The position numbers and the translations under genes were made by a program. From Nannobrachium achirus (lineage: Eukaryota; Chordata; Actinopteri; Myctophiformes; Myctophidae): a stretch of DNA of 64,000 nucleotides. The stretch is taken from the NCBI GenBank assembly GCA_963921795.1, contig OY997653.1, forward strand, positions 23,298,658 through 23,362,657. The letters are read 5' to 3'. The notes under the pieces were generated by a model. That model saw only the letters and a list, made by a program, of their open reading frames with translations, searched no databases and was not told the origin of the DNA. Shown in pieces: positions 33,940-45,332 of this stretch. Every line of letters starts with the position of its first letter. Position 1 is the stretch's first letter.

Positions 33940-34286
33940 ACACACAGAGATATGGGGCTATCGCTATACACCAGAGGTGACGGGTGAATGAGCGTGGAAA
34001 TCTGCCTGTGAAGAAGCCATATCTATCTGTATAGCCTACAACCGAAGCACTGTCAAAGACACACACAGTGGGATGTATGTACCAGCTTCATTGTATGGCA
34101 TACATACAGCTTAGCAGCATCGTCTTCTTCTCCAGTTTCTGCAGGCTCCTCCTCGTCATCTTCCTCCTCCTCATCTTCTTCCTCTTCCTCCTCACCCTCT
34201 TCAGCCTCAGCATCAGTGTTTGGGGAGTTTTGGTACACATATTTGTGCATCCTCTATACAGTACTGGTTCTGTACCCATTAAGTCG

Positions 34287-34497
34287 CTGTCGGGCAGAAA
34301 CCTTGTATCTCCAAGACTGTCATACAAGACAGTCGCGCAAAACTAGGGAAAATAGCAGATCTACAAGCACACAACGCCTCACAGTGCAAGGCGTTGTGTG
34401 CTTCTAGATCGGCTCTTTTCACTAGTTTAAATCACTTTTAAAATGATAAATACAAAACGAACGGTTTTGGACATACAAGGTTTCCACCGACAACAAC
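34287..34497 (+). mobile_element. MITE of the GTCGGGCAGAAACC family
   Basis: Left end GTCGGGCAGAAACCTTGTAT at about 34289; right end ATACAAGGTTTCCACCGAC. It carries a full palindromic module at 34348-34420. Confidence 0.8.
34348..34420. repeat. palindromic module
   Basis: GAAAATAGCAGATCTACAAG / CTTCTAGATCGGCTCTTTTC with AACGCCTCACAGTGCAAGGCGTT centre. Confidence 0.9.
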
Positions 34498-35724
34498 AAT
34501 ATTTTTTTTGTAATCTTTGAATATTTTTTTTTCTTCTTTTTTTTTAAACAAGAGGACGTTTTAAGAATCTGCCTCAGTCCTAATGGATTAAATGAATACC
34601 TTCAGCCTGAGCATCTTACAGCAGGTGCACCTGTTCACCTGTTGGCCTTTTTCAGTTCATGGTTCACCGGTAGCCTATTTCAAACAAAGCAAAGATAAGA
34701 ACCATAAGAGTCCATCAGCTTTGATCCTTCTCCAACCATACTGTAGCTTTGTTTTATTATTGGGATGTTTTTGTATTATGTATTTATCAAAGCATTCCTC
34801 TGATCCCGTTTTGATGTGTCGGTTGCTTATAACGTTGGAGTAAATGGAACTCACTTAGAATAAGTTGAATGAAATCTACATTCTACAAACCTGTGTATTT
34901 AATCAGAGAATTATTTTGTATGGTTTAATGAGTCTGGCTAATTTGTGGTGATAAAATAACCCCTGGCCTGCTTAAAATGTGTCTGGGGAATAGACAGAGC
35001 CAAGGATGGCTCCATCAATACATTGAGGTTCACCTATTTCTCATTAACCTTTCCTTCTTATGTGGTTTTATTTGAGCTGGTGCAAGATAGGGGCCCATGG
35101 AGGGAGTAGGCCTACAAGACACAGTAAAGTTAAATCATCCACAAAGGTGCATTTCCCTTGAAAACACTTCTGGCTTCATTTTCACCTCTACTCTGCATGG
35201 CTTATGCGTGCACCGGGCACCTTCGGCAGTTTTGAAGTTACTTGATATTTATGTAGATGTTTGCTAATCTTCTCTCTTGAACGGGTTGTTTCTATAAGCA
35301 GCTCTCTCTCAATGTCTCACAGAATAATGTGTTGGATAACAACCAGTCAGAATTCAAATAGGCCCATTCCACTGAAACAGCACTTCTCACAGTCACAGAG
35401 GTACTGTACCTCCGTGCTGCCCAGGCTGTGGCGTCAGTTCAGAAAAAGCTAAGGTATGGCAACTTCGCGCGCGTGCAAGACACTAGTCATGTTGCCATAC
35501 CTTAGCAACAGGCATGATACATTTATTTTAAGAAGTACATTCTATGTTTCTCCCCATTTCTACGGTTTCTTGGGCTGGATGGCAGCCTGGAATGGTTGTT
35601 CAAGTGCAGCTAAACTTGGCATGTTAGTAAACATGCCACAATTAACAATAATGAATTGCACCTGTGCAGCTGACCTGCGGAAGGGTATGGCAGCTGCATA
35701 CCCCTGCCATACCCAATTGACGCC

Positions 35725-35876
35725 TCTGCTGCCTCCCACTCCTCAGTCCTCAAACTTCTCGACCTGTCTGCACTCTTTAGCATTTGACACAGTCAACCTC
35801 TCCTGGACACGCTTTCAATCATTGGCATCACATAAGTGGTTCTCCTCCTACCCAAGCTGGGAACACATATTTGGTT
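35725..35876 (+). pseudogene. non-LTR retrotransposon reverse transcriptase fragment
   Basis: AFDTVNLSWTRFQSLASHKW and FSSYPSWE resemble the AFDTVNH...LGISG..L.WFSSYL block of L2/CR1-type reverse transcriptase, with frame damage. Confidence 0.6.
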
Positions 35877-36199
35877 AAAATAAAGAAATGAATATATTTG
35901 TGTGCGTGTGTGCATACAGTATATTTTATACATACACACACATAACACACACACAGAGTATATTTTATTTAAAAATAATTGTAGGATCTGTCTTGAGAGA
36001 TTTTTCGCACAAAAATCAGACACACACAACATCTCTGACATGGTGTCGGATTAGAATGCTAAGCCATGTGGTAAACCATTAGAACTGTCACATTAATGTC
36101 TCTATGTGACAACTTCCAGCCTCCACAGAACATCCGTACAGTCTCACGCTGAGGAAGAGAGACACATGGTTGACAGTGATAGAGAGGAGTGTTTATGAC

Positions 36200-36203
36200 T
36201 GTG

Positions 36204-36234
<31 letters not shown>

Positions 36235-36310
36235 ATCTACGTTCATGCATGCGTGCGCGTGTGCGTGTGTGTGCGTGCGTGCGTGCATGCATGCATGCGT
36301 GCGTGCGTGA
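36200..36310. repeat. (GTGC)n microsatellite
   Basis: GTGC/GCAT tetranucleotide tracts with interruptions. Confidence 0.93.
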
Positions 36311-36689
36311 GTGCGTGCTTGTGCATGTGTGTGAGAGAAAGCGAGAGTGACAGCACAAGATTTGTCTCCTCTGAATTGCTAAACTTTGGATTAAAATGCA
36401 TTTTTTTATCTCGTGACATGGTGACTGTATCCCAACTCCCCCTGTTCTATTACCATTTTAACCTTTTATATTCTAATTTAACTCTGAGAGTGTGAAAACT
36501 CTCTTTTTCCTTTATTTTTTTAAGTGTACTTTATTCATTTTTACTTTTGAATCTTTAAAAGTGCTGTTTCCAGTACTTACAGTACACATTTGACAGAGCA
36601 ACCTTTATACTTGTAGTCATATTTGACCAGGAGTAGACTGTATACTTTGACTCAAGTACCGGAGTAATTTGTCCACCACTGCCCACCAT

Positions 36690-37600
36690 CTTCTGCAACA
36701 CTTGTAGACCCTAGAAAGAGCTATCTGTTCCATACCATATAGAGATGAACCCTGTCAGGATGCTCTGGGTTGTAGCAGAGTAGAAAGATTTCAGGACCTT
36801 CTCTGATACCTACTGGATATCCTAAGCTGCCTGACAACATCCCGGGAAGAAACCAGCTATGGACAAAAAAGCTTGAGAATGTCCCCCTCCTGTTGACACG
36901 GGAATCCCCCCTTCTGAAGACCTCCCCTCTGGCTCAGAACAAGCAGCATGGGTCCAGTGGAAGACACTCAACCAACTGAGAACAGGAATCGGGTGATCAA
37001 AAGCTGCAAAGGCCAGATGGGGATACAACCACCTGTGAATATGGAGAAGAGGGCCATACGATTGATGCAGCCTTGTCTGCCCTCTAGTATCCAAGTTCAA
37101 TAATAATGCTGAAGACTATATATGTGTAAAGAACTGGGAAATTGTCATACAAGCATGTGTTTCGAAGACACGAAAAGGAGAAGAAGAAGCTGCCTGACGA
37201 GGAACAACTTTGCCACAGTCTCTGTGTGCGTTCTCCAAGTCAGTTCCTCTGTGACGTGCACCCCGACGTACTTGAAGCTAGCTCGATCACCCTCTCTACT
37301 GGTGCTCCGTTTATCAGGAAGGCAGTGTGAGACCTTTGGCTTTGCGTTACAGAAGTCCACGATCATCTACTTGGCCTTTCCGACGTGCAGAAAGAGGCAG
37401 TTTTCCTGGCACCACTGCGACAGTCAGGGGTCGTTGCCATGCTGGCTTGTGGTGGTCATTTTTGTCAAAATGGTGTGCAAAAAAGAAAATCTAAAATGTG
37501 TCACGGACAAGGTCAAGTCCACTGAGACATTTGTCCGCGTACAGACAACGGATATCGATGACCCCCATGGCGACAGCATTACTACTTCCTCCAGATAGTC
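36690..37600 (-). pseudogene. degraded L2/Rex1-like LINE, minus strand
   Basis: Minus-strand residues MIVDFCNAKPKVSH and FKYVGVHVTEELTWRTHTET correspond to the late reverse-transcriptase region (VDFRK...FKYLGVHI..DLTW). The plus strand reads GAACCCTGTCAGGATGCTCT, a familiar piece of the same fish LINEs. Frames are broken. Confidence 0.65.
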
Positions 37601-38636
37601 TAAGTGGGTCCAGTGGGTGAAATAAACACTCAGGATTTTGTTAGTGTAGTCCTTGTGCTGTGCCATCATTATCATCTATTCTTTACTAGTCCATTCTTAT
37701 ATACGGTGTGTCCTGTCAACATTGATGTACGGTCTAACGGTGGTGGCTCTATTGAACCAGTCACGACTGAGCGGTTAGTCAATGATGTGGAGCCGTAATA
37801 GAGACACGATCTGGCGCACACCGCCGGCCCCAAAGAACGGCGAAACATTAGGCTGTCATAAGAGGAACAGTGAATGGATATGCACACACGCATGCATGAA
37901 CGCACTGACTCACACACACATATGTACTGTACACACACACATGCAGACACTGGGGAATACACAAGCGTTCATGCAAGTAAGGCTACTAAGTGTAGTAATA
38001 AGTAATAAAGTGCTGATAAACCTAATAATGAAGAAGAAAAAAATCAATATACAGGCATTGGTAATGAATGAACATAGACGTATAATGGCCTGCCTACAAT
38101 TTCGACTTACACCTTCCCTGGGTTACTGAGGTAATAATCTATATGCTGCAGTAAAAAGGTAAATATATGGAGAATATAGAAGAATATACGTAATATCATT
38201 GGATGAATAAATTTGATACAGAATATACAATCATGCAGCAATGCACCGGATGAATAACTTAGCAGTCAGTATTATGGACAATTTCTGCAAAAAGAGACAA
38301 CCATCTGCAAAAGGTCATTACCAGAGGATGTGTATTATTCACTTATGCTAGTAGATGATCCATTCTGTCTTTTGCAACAAATAATTAGACATATTTGTCA
38401 ATATTAGTCAATTAACTGAAAAATCTGTTCTACAAATTAAATCATAGTTCATTCAAATGGTGACTATAATCATCATCATTTGGGAACAAATATGTCCCTA
38501 TATGGGCATTCCCAGATATGGGCTTAAAGGGAAAAACACTCATTTTCAATATTGAACTATGTCATAAATATACCTTAGAGGAGTGGAAATTAAAAAAAGG
38601 TTCACCCCCTTCTGTGTTGCCTAGAACTGGAGGAAT

Positions 38637-38712
38637 GATTTTGGGGTTTGTATTGTAAATCACACCGTGATGACATCACACCGGTGTGATTTACAATACA
38701 AACCCCAAAATC
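38637..38712. repeat. perfect 30-bp hairpin
   Basis: Arms 38637-38666 (GATTTTGGGGTTTGTATTGT...) and 38683-38712 are perfect inverse repeats around a 16-nt spacer that itself contains TGATGACATCA. Confidence 0.95.
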
Positions 38713-39247
38713 TCCATACATGGGCATGATGAAAGAGACAAGGACGGAATTCATTTGCAAGTGTGACTCGTGTCGCGACGACCACACTGGTTCATGAGAC
38801 TGACACAATTATGTCCATATATGGGAATTCCCATAGATGGGCTTAAAATTGATGACATCAGGGATCTCCATATATGGGCAGAAAAGGGACAAGGATGCAA
38901 GCGTGGTTGCCGTGACGCGAGTCACACTTGCACATTTTTTCTGTCTTGGCCATATATGGAGCGTGACATGAGGCGTGACGGACTGACGCACATGAGCTGC
39001 AGGTTTTCAAAGTAAATGTGACCTACGGTCGCAATAAATGGAATTTTGCTCCACGAAGAATGAGAATGTAATAGCCAGCAGTCCTTCTGGTACTTTTGAA
39101 TTCATTTAGGGCACGCCACGGGCAGCATAGTTGCAAGGGCTCAAGAACACACCTGTGTTACATATCGCTGTCTTCTTCTTATTATTTTCATGTTTTATTT
39201 TTTTCATAAATGAATGCCGAAATGTAGCCTATGATGGGAAATGGGGA

Positions 39248-39322
39248 GGAAATAACAGCTCTGCAAGCTCAGGACAGGTGTCGCATTGTGACACGCTGTG
39301 AGCTTGTCGATGTGCTATTTTC
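39248..39322. repeat. palindromic module
   Basis: GAAATAACAGCTCTGCAAGC / AGCTTGTCGATGTGCTATTT with GGTGTCGCATTGTGACACG centre. Confidence 0.8.
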
Positions 39323-40082
39323 ACTATTTTTTTTGCCTATAATGGCATGCTCAAAATAGGGCCGCTAGGTTGAAAGTGGTTATGATCAGTCTGTGGGTTT
39401 TATAAGGAACACATTTCCTCTAAAGTACAAGTACAAGTTTCCCACCGGACAGCAACCATAATGTTATTCCCCCACTCTGCCCCATGTTTCTACTGTATGA
39501 TCTCCCCATTGTACTGCACTAAATAACCTGACACAATGTAAAGAGCCTAGATTATCCCTGAGCAAAGCATAGGAGGACCCACACAGCACACACACTGTCT
39601 CTCTCTCCCTCCCCGGGGCTGAGTGTAAAAAGCCCAGGAAAGTGTTAAGCACTGCAGTGGTTTTGTAGCCTGCCACCTACAGTATGTAAAACCAGCCACC
39701 GTGAATAGTGCTGTCCACAGCCTTCAGTGGGAATGGCTGAATACTGCTGATGTATGCGCTCATTACGGGCAACAACTCTGCGTCAAACCCTTTCTTTCTT
39801 TGACTTTGAACGTTGCTGCCAAAAAACCCTATCTTTACTGTGCCCGGTGCCGCTGGAGTCTCCAGAGGTATATATTGTTGTTGTGGTGGCCTAAACATTT
39901 GCCTATGTAGCTTAATATCTCTCTGGGGATGTTCCACTGGGCTAATATGTGTTCACCTTACCTGTGACTTTGAGCAGCTTTGAGACGAAAGATGTCCGAA
40001 GACTACAGGGCTCGTTTTGGGTGCAGTTCCTTGGCACTAACTAACATTGTTTAATGTGAACACCAGTAAGACTCCCTAATCG

Positions 40083-40113
40083 GGAGATAAGCGACCGTTG
40101 GTCGCTTATCTCC
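40083..40113. repeat. perfect 14-bp hairpin, 3-nt loop
   Basis: GGAGATAAGCGACC, loop GTT, GGTCGCTTATCTCC. It is isolated from known repeats in the window. Confidence 0.95.
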
Positions 40114-40223
40114 TGTCACACTGCTGACATCAGTATGACATCACACCGTACACAAATGACCCTTATATAAGACCGGCATTATCTACCGACAGATTAGTAA
40201 CAAGATGTCAAAATCATTGAAGG

Positions 40224-40456
40224 TTTACCCTACTAACCAACTGTTTACCATAGCAACCATGTTTTTTACCTTAGCAACCAACTGTTTACCCTAGCAACCA
40301 ACTTTTTACCACAGCAACCATGTTTTTTTTACCCTAGCAACCAACTGTTTACCCTAGCAACCAATTGTTTACCATAGCAACCATGTTTTCTTACCCTAAC
40401 AACCAACTGTTTACCCTAGCAACCAACTGTTTACCATAGCAACCATGTTTTTTACA
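40224..40456 (+). repeat. minisatellite (TTTACCCTAGCAACCAACTG)n
   Basis: About ten units of 20-25 bp alternating CCAACTG and CCATGTTT endings. Confidence 0.9.
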
Positions 40457-42051
40457 GGGCCTGGGATTGATGACATCAGAAATCTCCATATATGGGCATG
40501 AAAGGGATTTTGTTTCTGGAAATATGTCTGTGGGGTGCCACATTTGGAATAAAACACTTACATCACACATCTGGATATCCATACAGCCCATCTAGTTTGC
40601 CTGTGTCCATTTATGCCCATATATCTGATGACATTGGGACAATGATCTCCATATATGGGCATAAAACTTATGTTAATTAGTAAAGCCTGGGGATCTCCAT
40701 ATATGGGCATGAGGGGTACCCTAAAAGGGCATCATCTGGGAATAGCAAATATAGTTATCCTAGAAAGTGAAAATCTTACATCAAAGGCCATAACTACCTA
40801 CCTACCACCATACTGCATTCCTCATTAAACTACCTACCAGTAAGATGCCTAAGGGAGAAAAGCAAAGGGCGAGGTTGCACCATTTCTTGGTCTTCTGGCC
40901 AGTGATGTATATCGGACCATTTAACCATATATGGAGACATCTGGTACCCAAAGATATTCACAGATATGGGCTTAATATTGATGACATAAGGGATCTCCAT
41001 ATATGGGCGTAAAAGGGATTTGGTTCCCCTGGCATCACAGGGATCTCCATATATGGGCATAAAATGGATTTGGTTACCCTGGCAACACGGGGATCTCCAT
41101 ATCTCCATATATGGGCATAAAAGGGATTTGGTTCCCCTGGCATCACAGGGATCTCCATATATGGGCATAAAAGGGATTTGGTTCCCCTGACATTACAGTG
41201 ATGTCAGTGGCTGGTTCTACAGAGGGGATCTCCATTTATGGGCATAAAAGGGAATGTATGTATGATGATGTCAGATATCATAGACGTCATAGGACTTTCA
41301 CATAACGAATAACTGAGTAAGCATGTAAACCCGTAAAATCTATATTTGGGCATGGCTGATTTATGACCTCATCATGATGACACGAGCAAACACAGCTGAA
41401 TTGTATAAATGATCAGTGCAGAAACCAACAGAAGTATTTGACCAAGACTCTTCGATTTAAACATCAACAAAGGTGTGACGTTTGTTGATGGTCACGTGTG
41501 ACGTGTGACGGACGGACGGACGGACGGACGGACGGCCGGTGGAGGTTTTCATAGTAAACTGCTCCCTGACGGTCGCAATTACCCACCATCAAGCCATGTC
41601 TATGAATTGGTCAACTAAAATAAAATTATTTTATCTTTAATTTAAAATAGTGGATGCAATTATTGTGTTGTATCAGCTCTCTACTTTGCAGTTACAGTTA
41701 GAATAGGGAAAAGAATGAGAGAAAAGGAACACATACTGTAACACAGAATAGAGACAGCTTTATTCTGTAAACTCATGTCTATAATGGGTTTGTCAGCCTT
41801 CTGATTGGTCCCTGACTGACTGACCAATCAGCAGGCTCTTTGAACACAGTAGATGTAATTTCCTGTTTTCTGGTGGATTTTGGAGTTTGATACCGAATCC
41901 AGGAGAAATTCAGGAGAAATGACAATTCAGATGCACCGCAGGAGATGAGGTCAAACTTCAGGCGAGCGTGTCGCTGTTACTTACTGTATGTCATCTTTTC
42001 GACACCGACTCTAACCCTCACCCTAACCCTAACCTCCGTGGAGTGAGTCGC

Positions 42052-42525
42052 TAACCCTGTTGTAGTGGTATAAAGACTCTTAGTGCAGAGGTCCCATGTT
42101 CAAATCTCAATTCTCCCACATTGCTTTAATACTTTGACATTTTCAAGAACAAAAAGAACCACTCAAAAGCACCGGAAAACATCTATAGTGGCATATGGTT
42201 TAGCGGACTGGTGATTGGACTCTCAGTTCAGAGGATCCATGTTCTTATCCGAGTTTACTAGGAAGGAAGTGAATACCTCTGGTGAGAGATGGTTCAACTG
42301 AGAGATGGTCTAGAGGTCTAAAGATCAGATCCTCAGTTCAGAGGTCTCATGTTCAAATCCCGGTTCAAGTTCAGATCATTGCTGTGTTACTTTTCAAGGT
42401 TAAAATACAAAAGCAGTACTGAAAAGCACCAGAAAATGTCTGCTGTGAGAGATGGTCTTGTTGTGGTTTAAAGATCAAACTCTCAATGCAGAGGTCACAT
42501 TTTCAAATCCCAGTCCACCCACAAT
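42052..42525 (+). repeat. tandem tRNA-like modules
   Basis: Four related units start near 42062, 42187, 42296 and 42444. Each has a TGGT(T/C)TA-like stretch, (C/A)TCTCA(G/A)T(T/G)CAGAGG and a B-box-like TTCAAATC, and units are joined by AAAAGCACC(G/A)GAAAA(C/T)(A/G)TCT. Units are about 110-150 bp. They are likely SINE-derived and none folds as a clean tRNA by eye. Confidence 0.55.
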
Positions 42526-43309
42526 TCATTCCGAAATGGAGGGAGTGACCAAACCAGACCCAAACCGGACCAAAACCGACTAAATTCACGCCAAAATCTG
42601 CAAAAATTGTGCGCACGCGCACACGAGTGAAGAGAGGCGCTGATTAGACGCGCTACAGCCCTGAGTCCACTATACCATATGCAGGGTTGGTGACATTGGA
42701 TTTGTCAGAATCAAGGAGAGACATTTTTTGTAAAGGGGGTGGGGGGTCCTCCCCCAAGAACTTAATATTAACATAGTAATGCATAGGCCTATATTATATC
42801 CATTTGCTTAATAAACTAACCCCTTTTGATTGATTATTATTCTACCTTGTTGTACGATTAAGACATTTAGCACACTCTAAATCCAGAGCAATTTACAATA
42901 AGCAAGGACAGCACACAGTAAAGCATCAAATGCATAGACATAGTAATCTAGGGTTGTAGGTAAACCAAGAACCTTCAGTATCATCAGTCTAATGGTGGAG
43001 TTTCCAAAGTAAAACTAATAGAAGCACAGGAAGGTGGTATGCCTTCGGTCACACTACCCGACAACAGAATGTCAGTATTTTGCAACCAACAAAAAATCAA
43101 CGTGTAATAATGTTAACATATAACATTGTGTGGACTTTGGTATAATAATGTTTAGCAGATGTTAGGGTTCTGCTCACAAACCCAACAACAGAATGTCAGT
43201 ATTCATCGTCAATTAGACATTGGGATATACGTTGTACAGACATTAAATGTTGGTTACTTACCAACACAACTTAATACAAACCAAAAATCTATGTTGAATG
43301 ATGTTAGGA

Positions 43310-43740
43310 CAGGGGTATTCAACAGGGGGTCCGGGACCCCTAGGGGGTCCCCAGAGTTACTACAGGGTGTCCTCCAAATCTTTGAGTGATAGAAACTTTT
43401 TTTCCTCCTTTTTTATATTAACCACTTGAACCCTAGCGTCCATATTCTGAGAACTTTAGACAAAAATAGCAGACCTTCAAGCTCACAACGCCTCCCGCTG
43501 CGAGGCGTTGTGAGCTTGTAGATCGGCTATTTTTGGCAAAGAGCTTTGGTGTAGAGGGGAAAAAGAGCAGACTAAGTACAGAGTGAAAGGTATTGACGGT
43601 TCAAGTGGTTAAATATCTGGAAACACACATTTAGATAACCCAAAATACATGTACTGAGGATTGTGCTGTCAAACGATGAAACTAAACTATATGGTATCTA
43701 TGGGGTCCTTGGCCTGAGAATGTTGAAAAGAAGACCCCTG
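43310..43740 (+). mobile_element. hAT-Charlie-like element with perfect target duplication
   Basis: 431 bp, beginning CAGGGGTATTCAACAGGGGG and ending in AAGACCCCTG. TGTTAGGA is present at 43302-43309 and 43741-43748. The nested inner element has ends TTAACCACTTGAACC / GGTTCAAGTGGTTAA (about 43418-43612) and a full palindromic module. Confidence 0.93.
43461..43535. repeat. palindromic module inside hAT
   Basis: CAAAAATAGCAGACCTTCAA / TTGTAGATCGGCTATTTTTG with AACGCCTCCCGCTGCGAGGC centre. Confidence 0.92.
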
Positions 43741-44261
43741 TGTTAGGATATAATATTTATATAAAATGGTCTATTATTGCCTATTATGACATGTCCAGAA
43801 TATGGTGTGATAGGGTTCATGTGGTTAAGCTGGAGCAAACATCGGGTGGCAGGTTTGACTATTGACTCCACATAACCTCATGTGTGTTCCATGCGGAAGT
43901 GCCCTTGAGCAGGAAGACACAGAGTCCCTAGCATCTCCGGGGGCAGTGCTCTGTCGCTCACCCTGCATTCTGACCTTGCAGTGGACAGAAGGTCTGGAGG
44001 AAAGACTAATTTCTCCCCTCAGGGTTGAAGTATATATATAAATTTATATATTACAAAATAAAGAAATCTGCCTATTACTGTAGTTTTAGAAATGGTGGCA
44101 AAGCGAGGACTAGGCGACAATAGACCGTGGAGGAGCAGGGCAGCCATTCCCCAAATCATCTTGGATTTTAAGAGCGCCTTTGTTAAAGTCAAATGTAAAA
44201 GATGAAAAGAAAGCTGCAGACAAAGCTCACTGACAGTCACCTCACCACCCGTCTCTGTTGG

Positions 44262-44480
44262 GTGGAAACCTCATATGTCCAAAACTCGTACTTTAAAAAT
44301 AGCAAAAGCAGCAGATCGACGCGCTTGAAACGCATCGCTTCGTGCCGTGTTTCGAGCTTGTAGATCTGCTACTTTTGACGCTTTTGTGTGAGGCTGTAGT
44401 ATGATGAAATAGTTAATTCACGGAAAAACACAAATAGTAAATTTATGGAGATATGATTTTCCACCCGACAGCAACGATAT
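44262..44480 (+). mobile_element. divergent MITE of the GTCGGGCAGAAACC family
   Basis: Left end TGTTGGGTGGAAACCTCATA, right end GATTTTCCACCCGACAGCAA. It carries a divergent palindromic module at 44302-44378 and ends 100 bp before the candidate orphan exon. Confidence 0.7.
44302..44378. repeat. divergent palindromic module
   Basis: GCAGCAGATCGACGCGCTTG pairs loosely with GAGCTTGTAGATCTGCTAC; it lies inside a GTCGGGCAGAAACC-family MITE. Confidence 0.7.
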
Positions 44481-44580
44481 CAGTAAAGCTTCTCTGAATG
44501 ATAAAGGGGGAGAAGGGAGCTATAGAGCACTTAACTTGTCTTGCACTGATAATTTCTAACTCTCTTCTCTTGTTGTGCAG

Positions 44581-44643
44581 GACATGGCTCTGTCGTCTCC
44601 ACATTTCAACCGTCAGTTCTCCAGATCGCTATCACTAAATTGA
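44581..44643 (+). CDS. candidate orphan terminal exon
   Basis: A strong pyrimidine tract and TTGTGCAG acceptor (ending 44580) are followed by an open segment DMALSSPHFNRQFSRSLSLN and stop TGA. The composition is unlike the surrounding repeats. I cannot assign it to a family, and I see no partner donor. It could be the last exon of a gene whose other exons are far upstream, or chance. Confidence 0.3.
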   Translation, partial: DMALSSPHFNRQFSRSLSLN

Positions 44644-45200
44644 CTTGTGATGTTATGCTCCGACTTCTTGTTTAAAGCCATCTTGAACAGAGTCATCTTA
44701 GGCGGAGGAGACAGGGAATTTACTTTAGATCAGCGGTTCCCAAACTTTTCAGGTCGAGACCCAAGAGAGAGAGATTGAATGTTTGCCCGGGACCTAGTCT
44801 CCCTCCTTGTCTTTGTAATGGCAAGAAAAAAACAAAACAAAAAGTGGGTGGGTGGGTTTAGTGTAGGGCAGGCTACAGTGTCAGTATCCTGTGGTAAGTA
44901 TCCTGAACTGATGTCAATATCATTGTCCTGGTGTCAGTATCATGGTGCCAGTATCCTGGTGTCAGTATCATGGTCAGTATCTTGGTGTCAATCTGGGAAA
45001 TCTCGCTTTTTCGAACGCACATCATTTCGACAACGGATCGTTGGCACTTGGCAGGTATCACTACTCACCCCACGGAGGTTAGGGTTAGGGTAGGGGTTAG
45101 GTTTGGTTGTCGAAAAGATGACTTGTAGAAATAGCGACACGCTCCCGTGTCAATGGGCATGTGGGCATGTGGGAATATACTGTATGTCCCAGTCCGGCCC

Positions 45201-45332
45201 TGGTATCATGGTCAATATCATGGTCAGTATCATGGTCAATATCATGGTCAGTATCATGGTCAATATCATGGTCAGTATCATGCCAGTATCCTGTCAGTAT
45301 CCTGTCAGTATCCTGTCAGTATCATGTCAGTG
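45201..45332 (+). repeat. minisatellite (TCAGTATCATGG)n
   Basis: 12-bp units alternating TCAGTATCATGG and TCAATATCATGG, ending in TCAGTATCCTG units. A looser array is at 44880-44992. Confidence 0.9.

Larger units (their letters stand above)
38480..41280. repeat. CArG-box repeat region with 50-bp minisatellite core
   Basis: Perfect CCATATATGG occurs at 38815, 38868, 38950, 40486, 40649, 40697, 40925, 40997, 41047, 41105 and 41155, and CCATTTATGG at 41232. In 40990-41205 the unit GGGATCTCCATATATGGGCA + TAAAAGGGATTTGGTTCCCC + TGGCATCACA repeats with 50-bp spacing (one spacing is 58 through an 8-bp duplication). TGACATCA often lies just upstream. CC(A/T)6GG is the known SRF-binding consensus; binding here is inference. 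Confidence 0.85.

Noticed and set aside
37782-38129. 115-codon plus-strand frame after the LINE remnant
   Set aside because: Low-complexity His/Thr stretch from CA repeats; no domain recognisable.
38480-41280. CRISPR-like array
   Set aside because: Repeats are eukaryotic minisatellite units without regular unique spacers, in a vertebrate genome.
42062-42370. Possible functional tRNA genes
   Set aside because: B-box-like motifs are present but no full cloverleaf with paired acceptor stem could be drawn; SINE origin is more likely.
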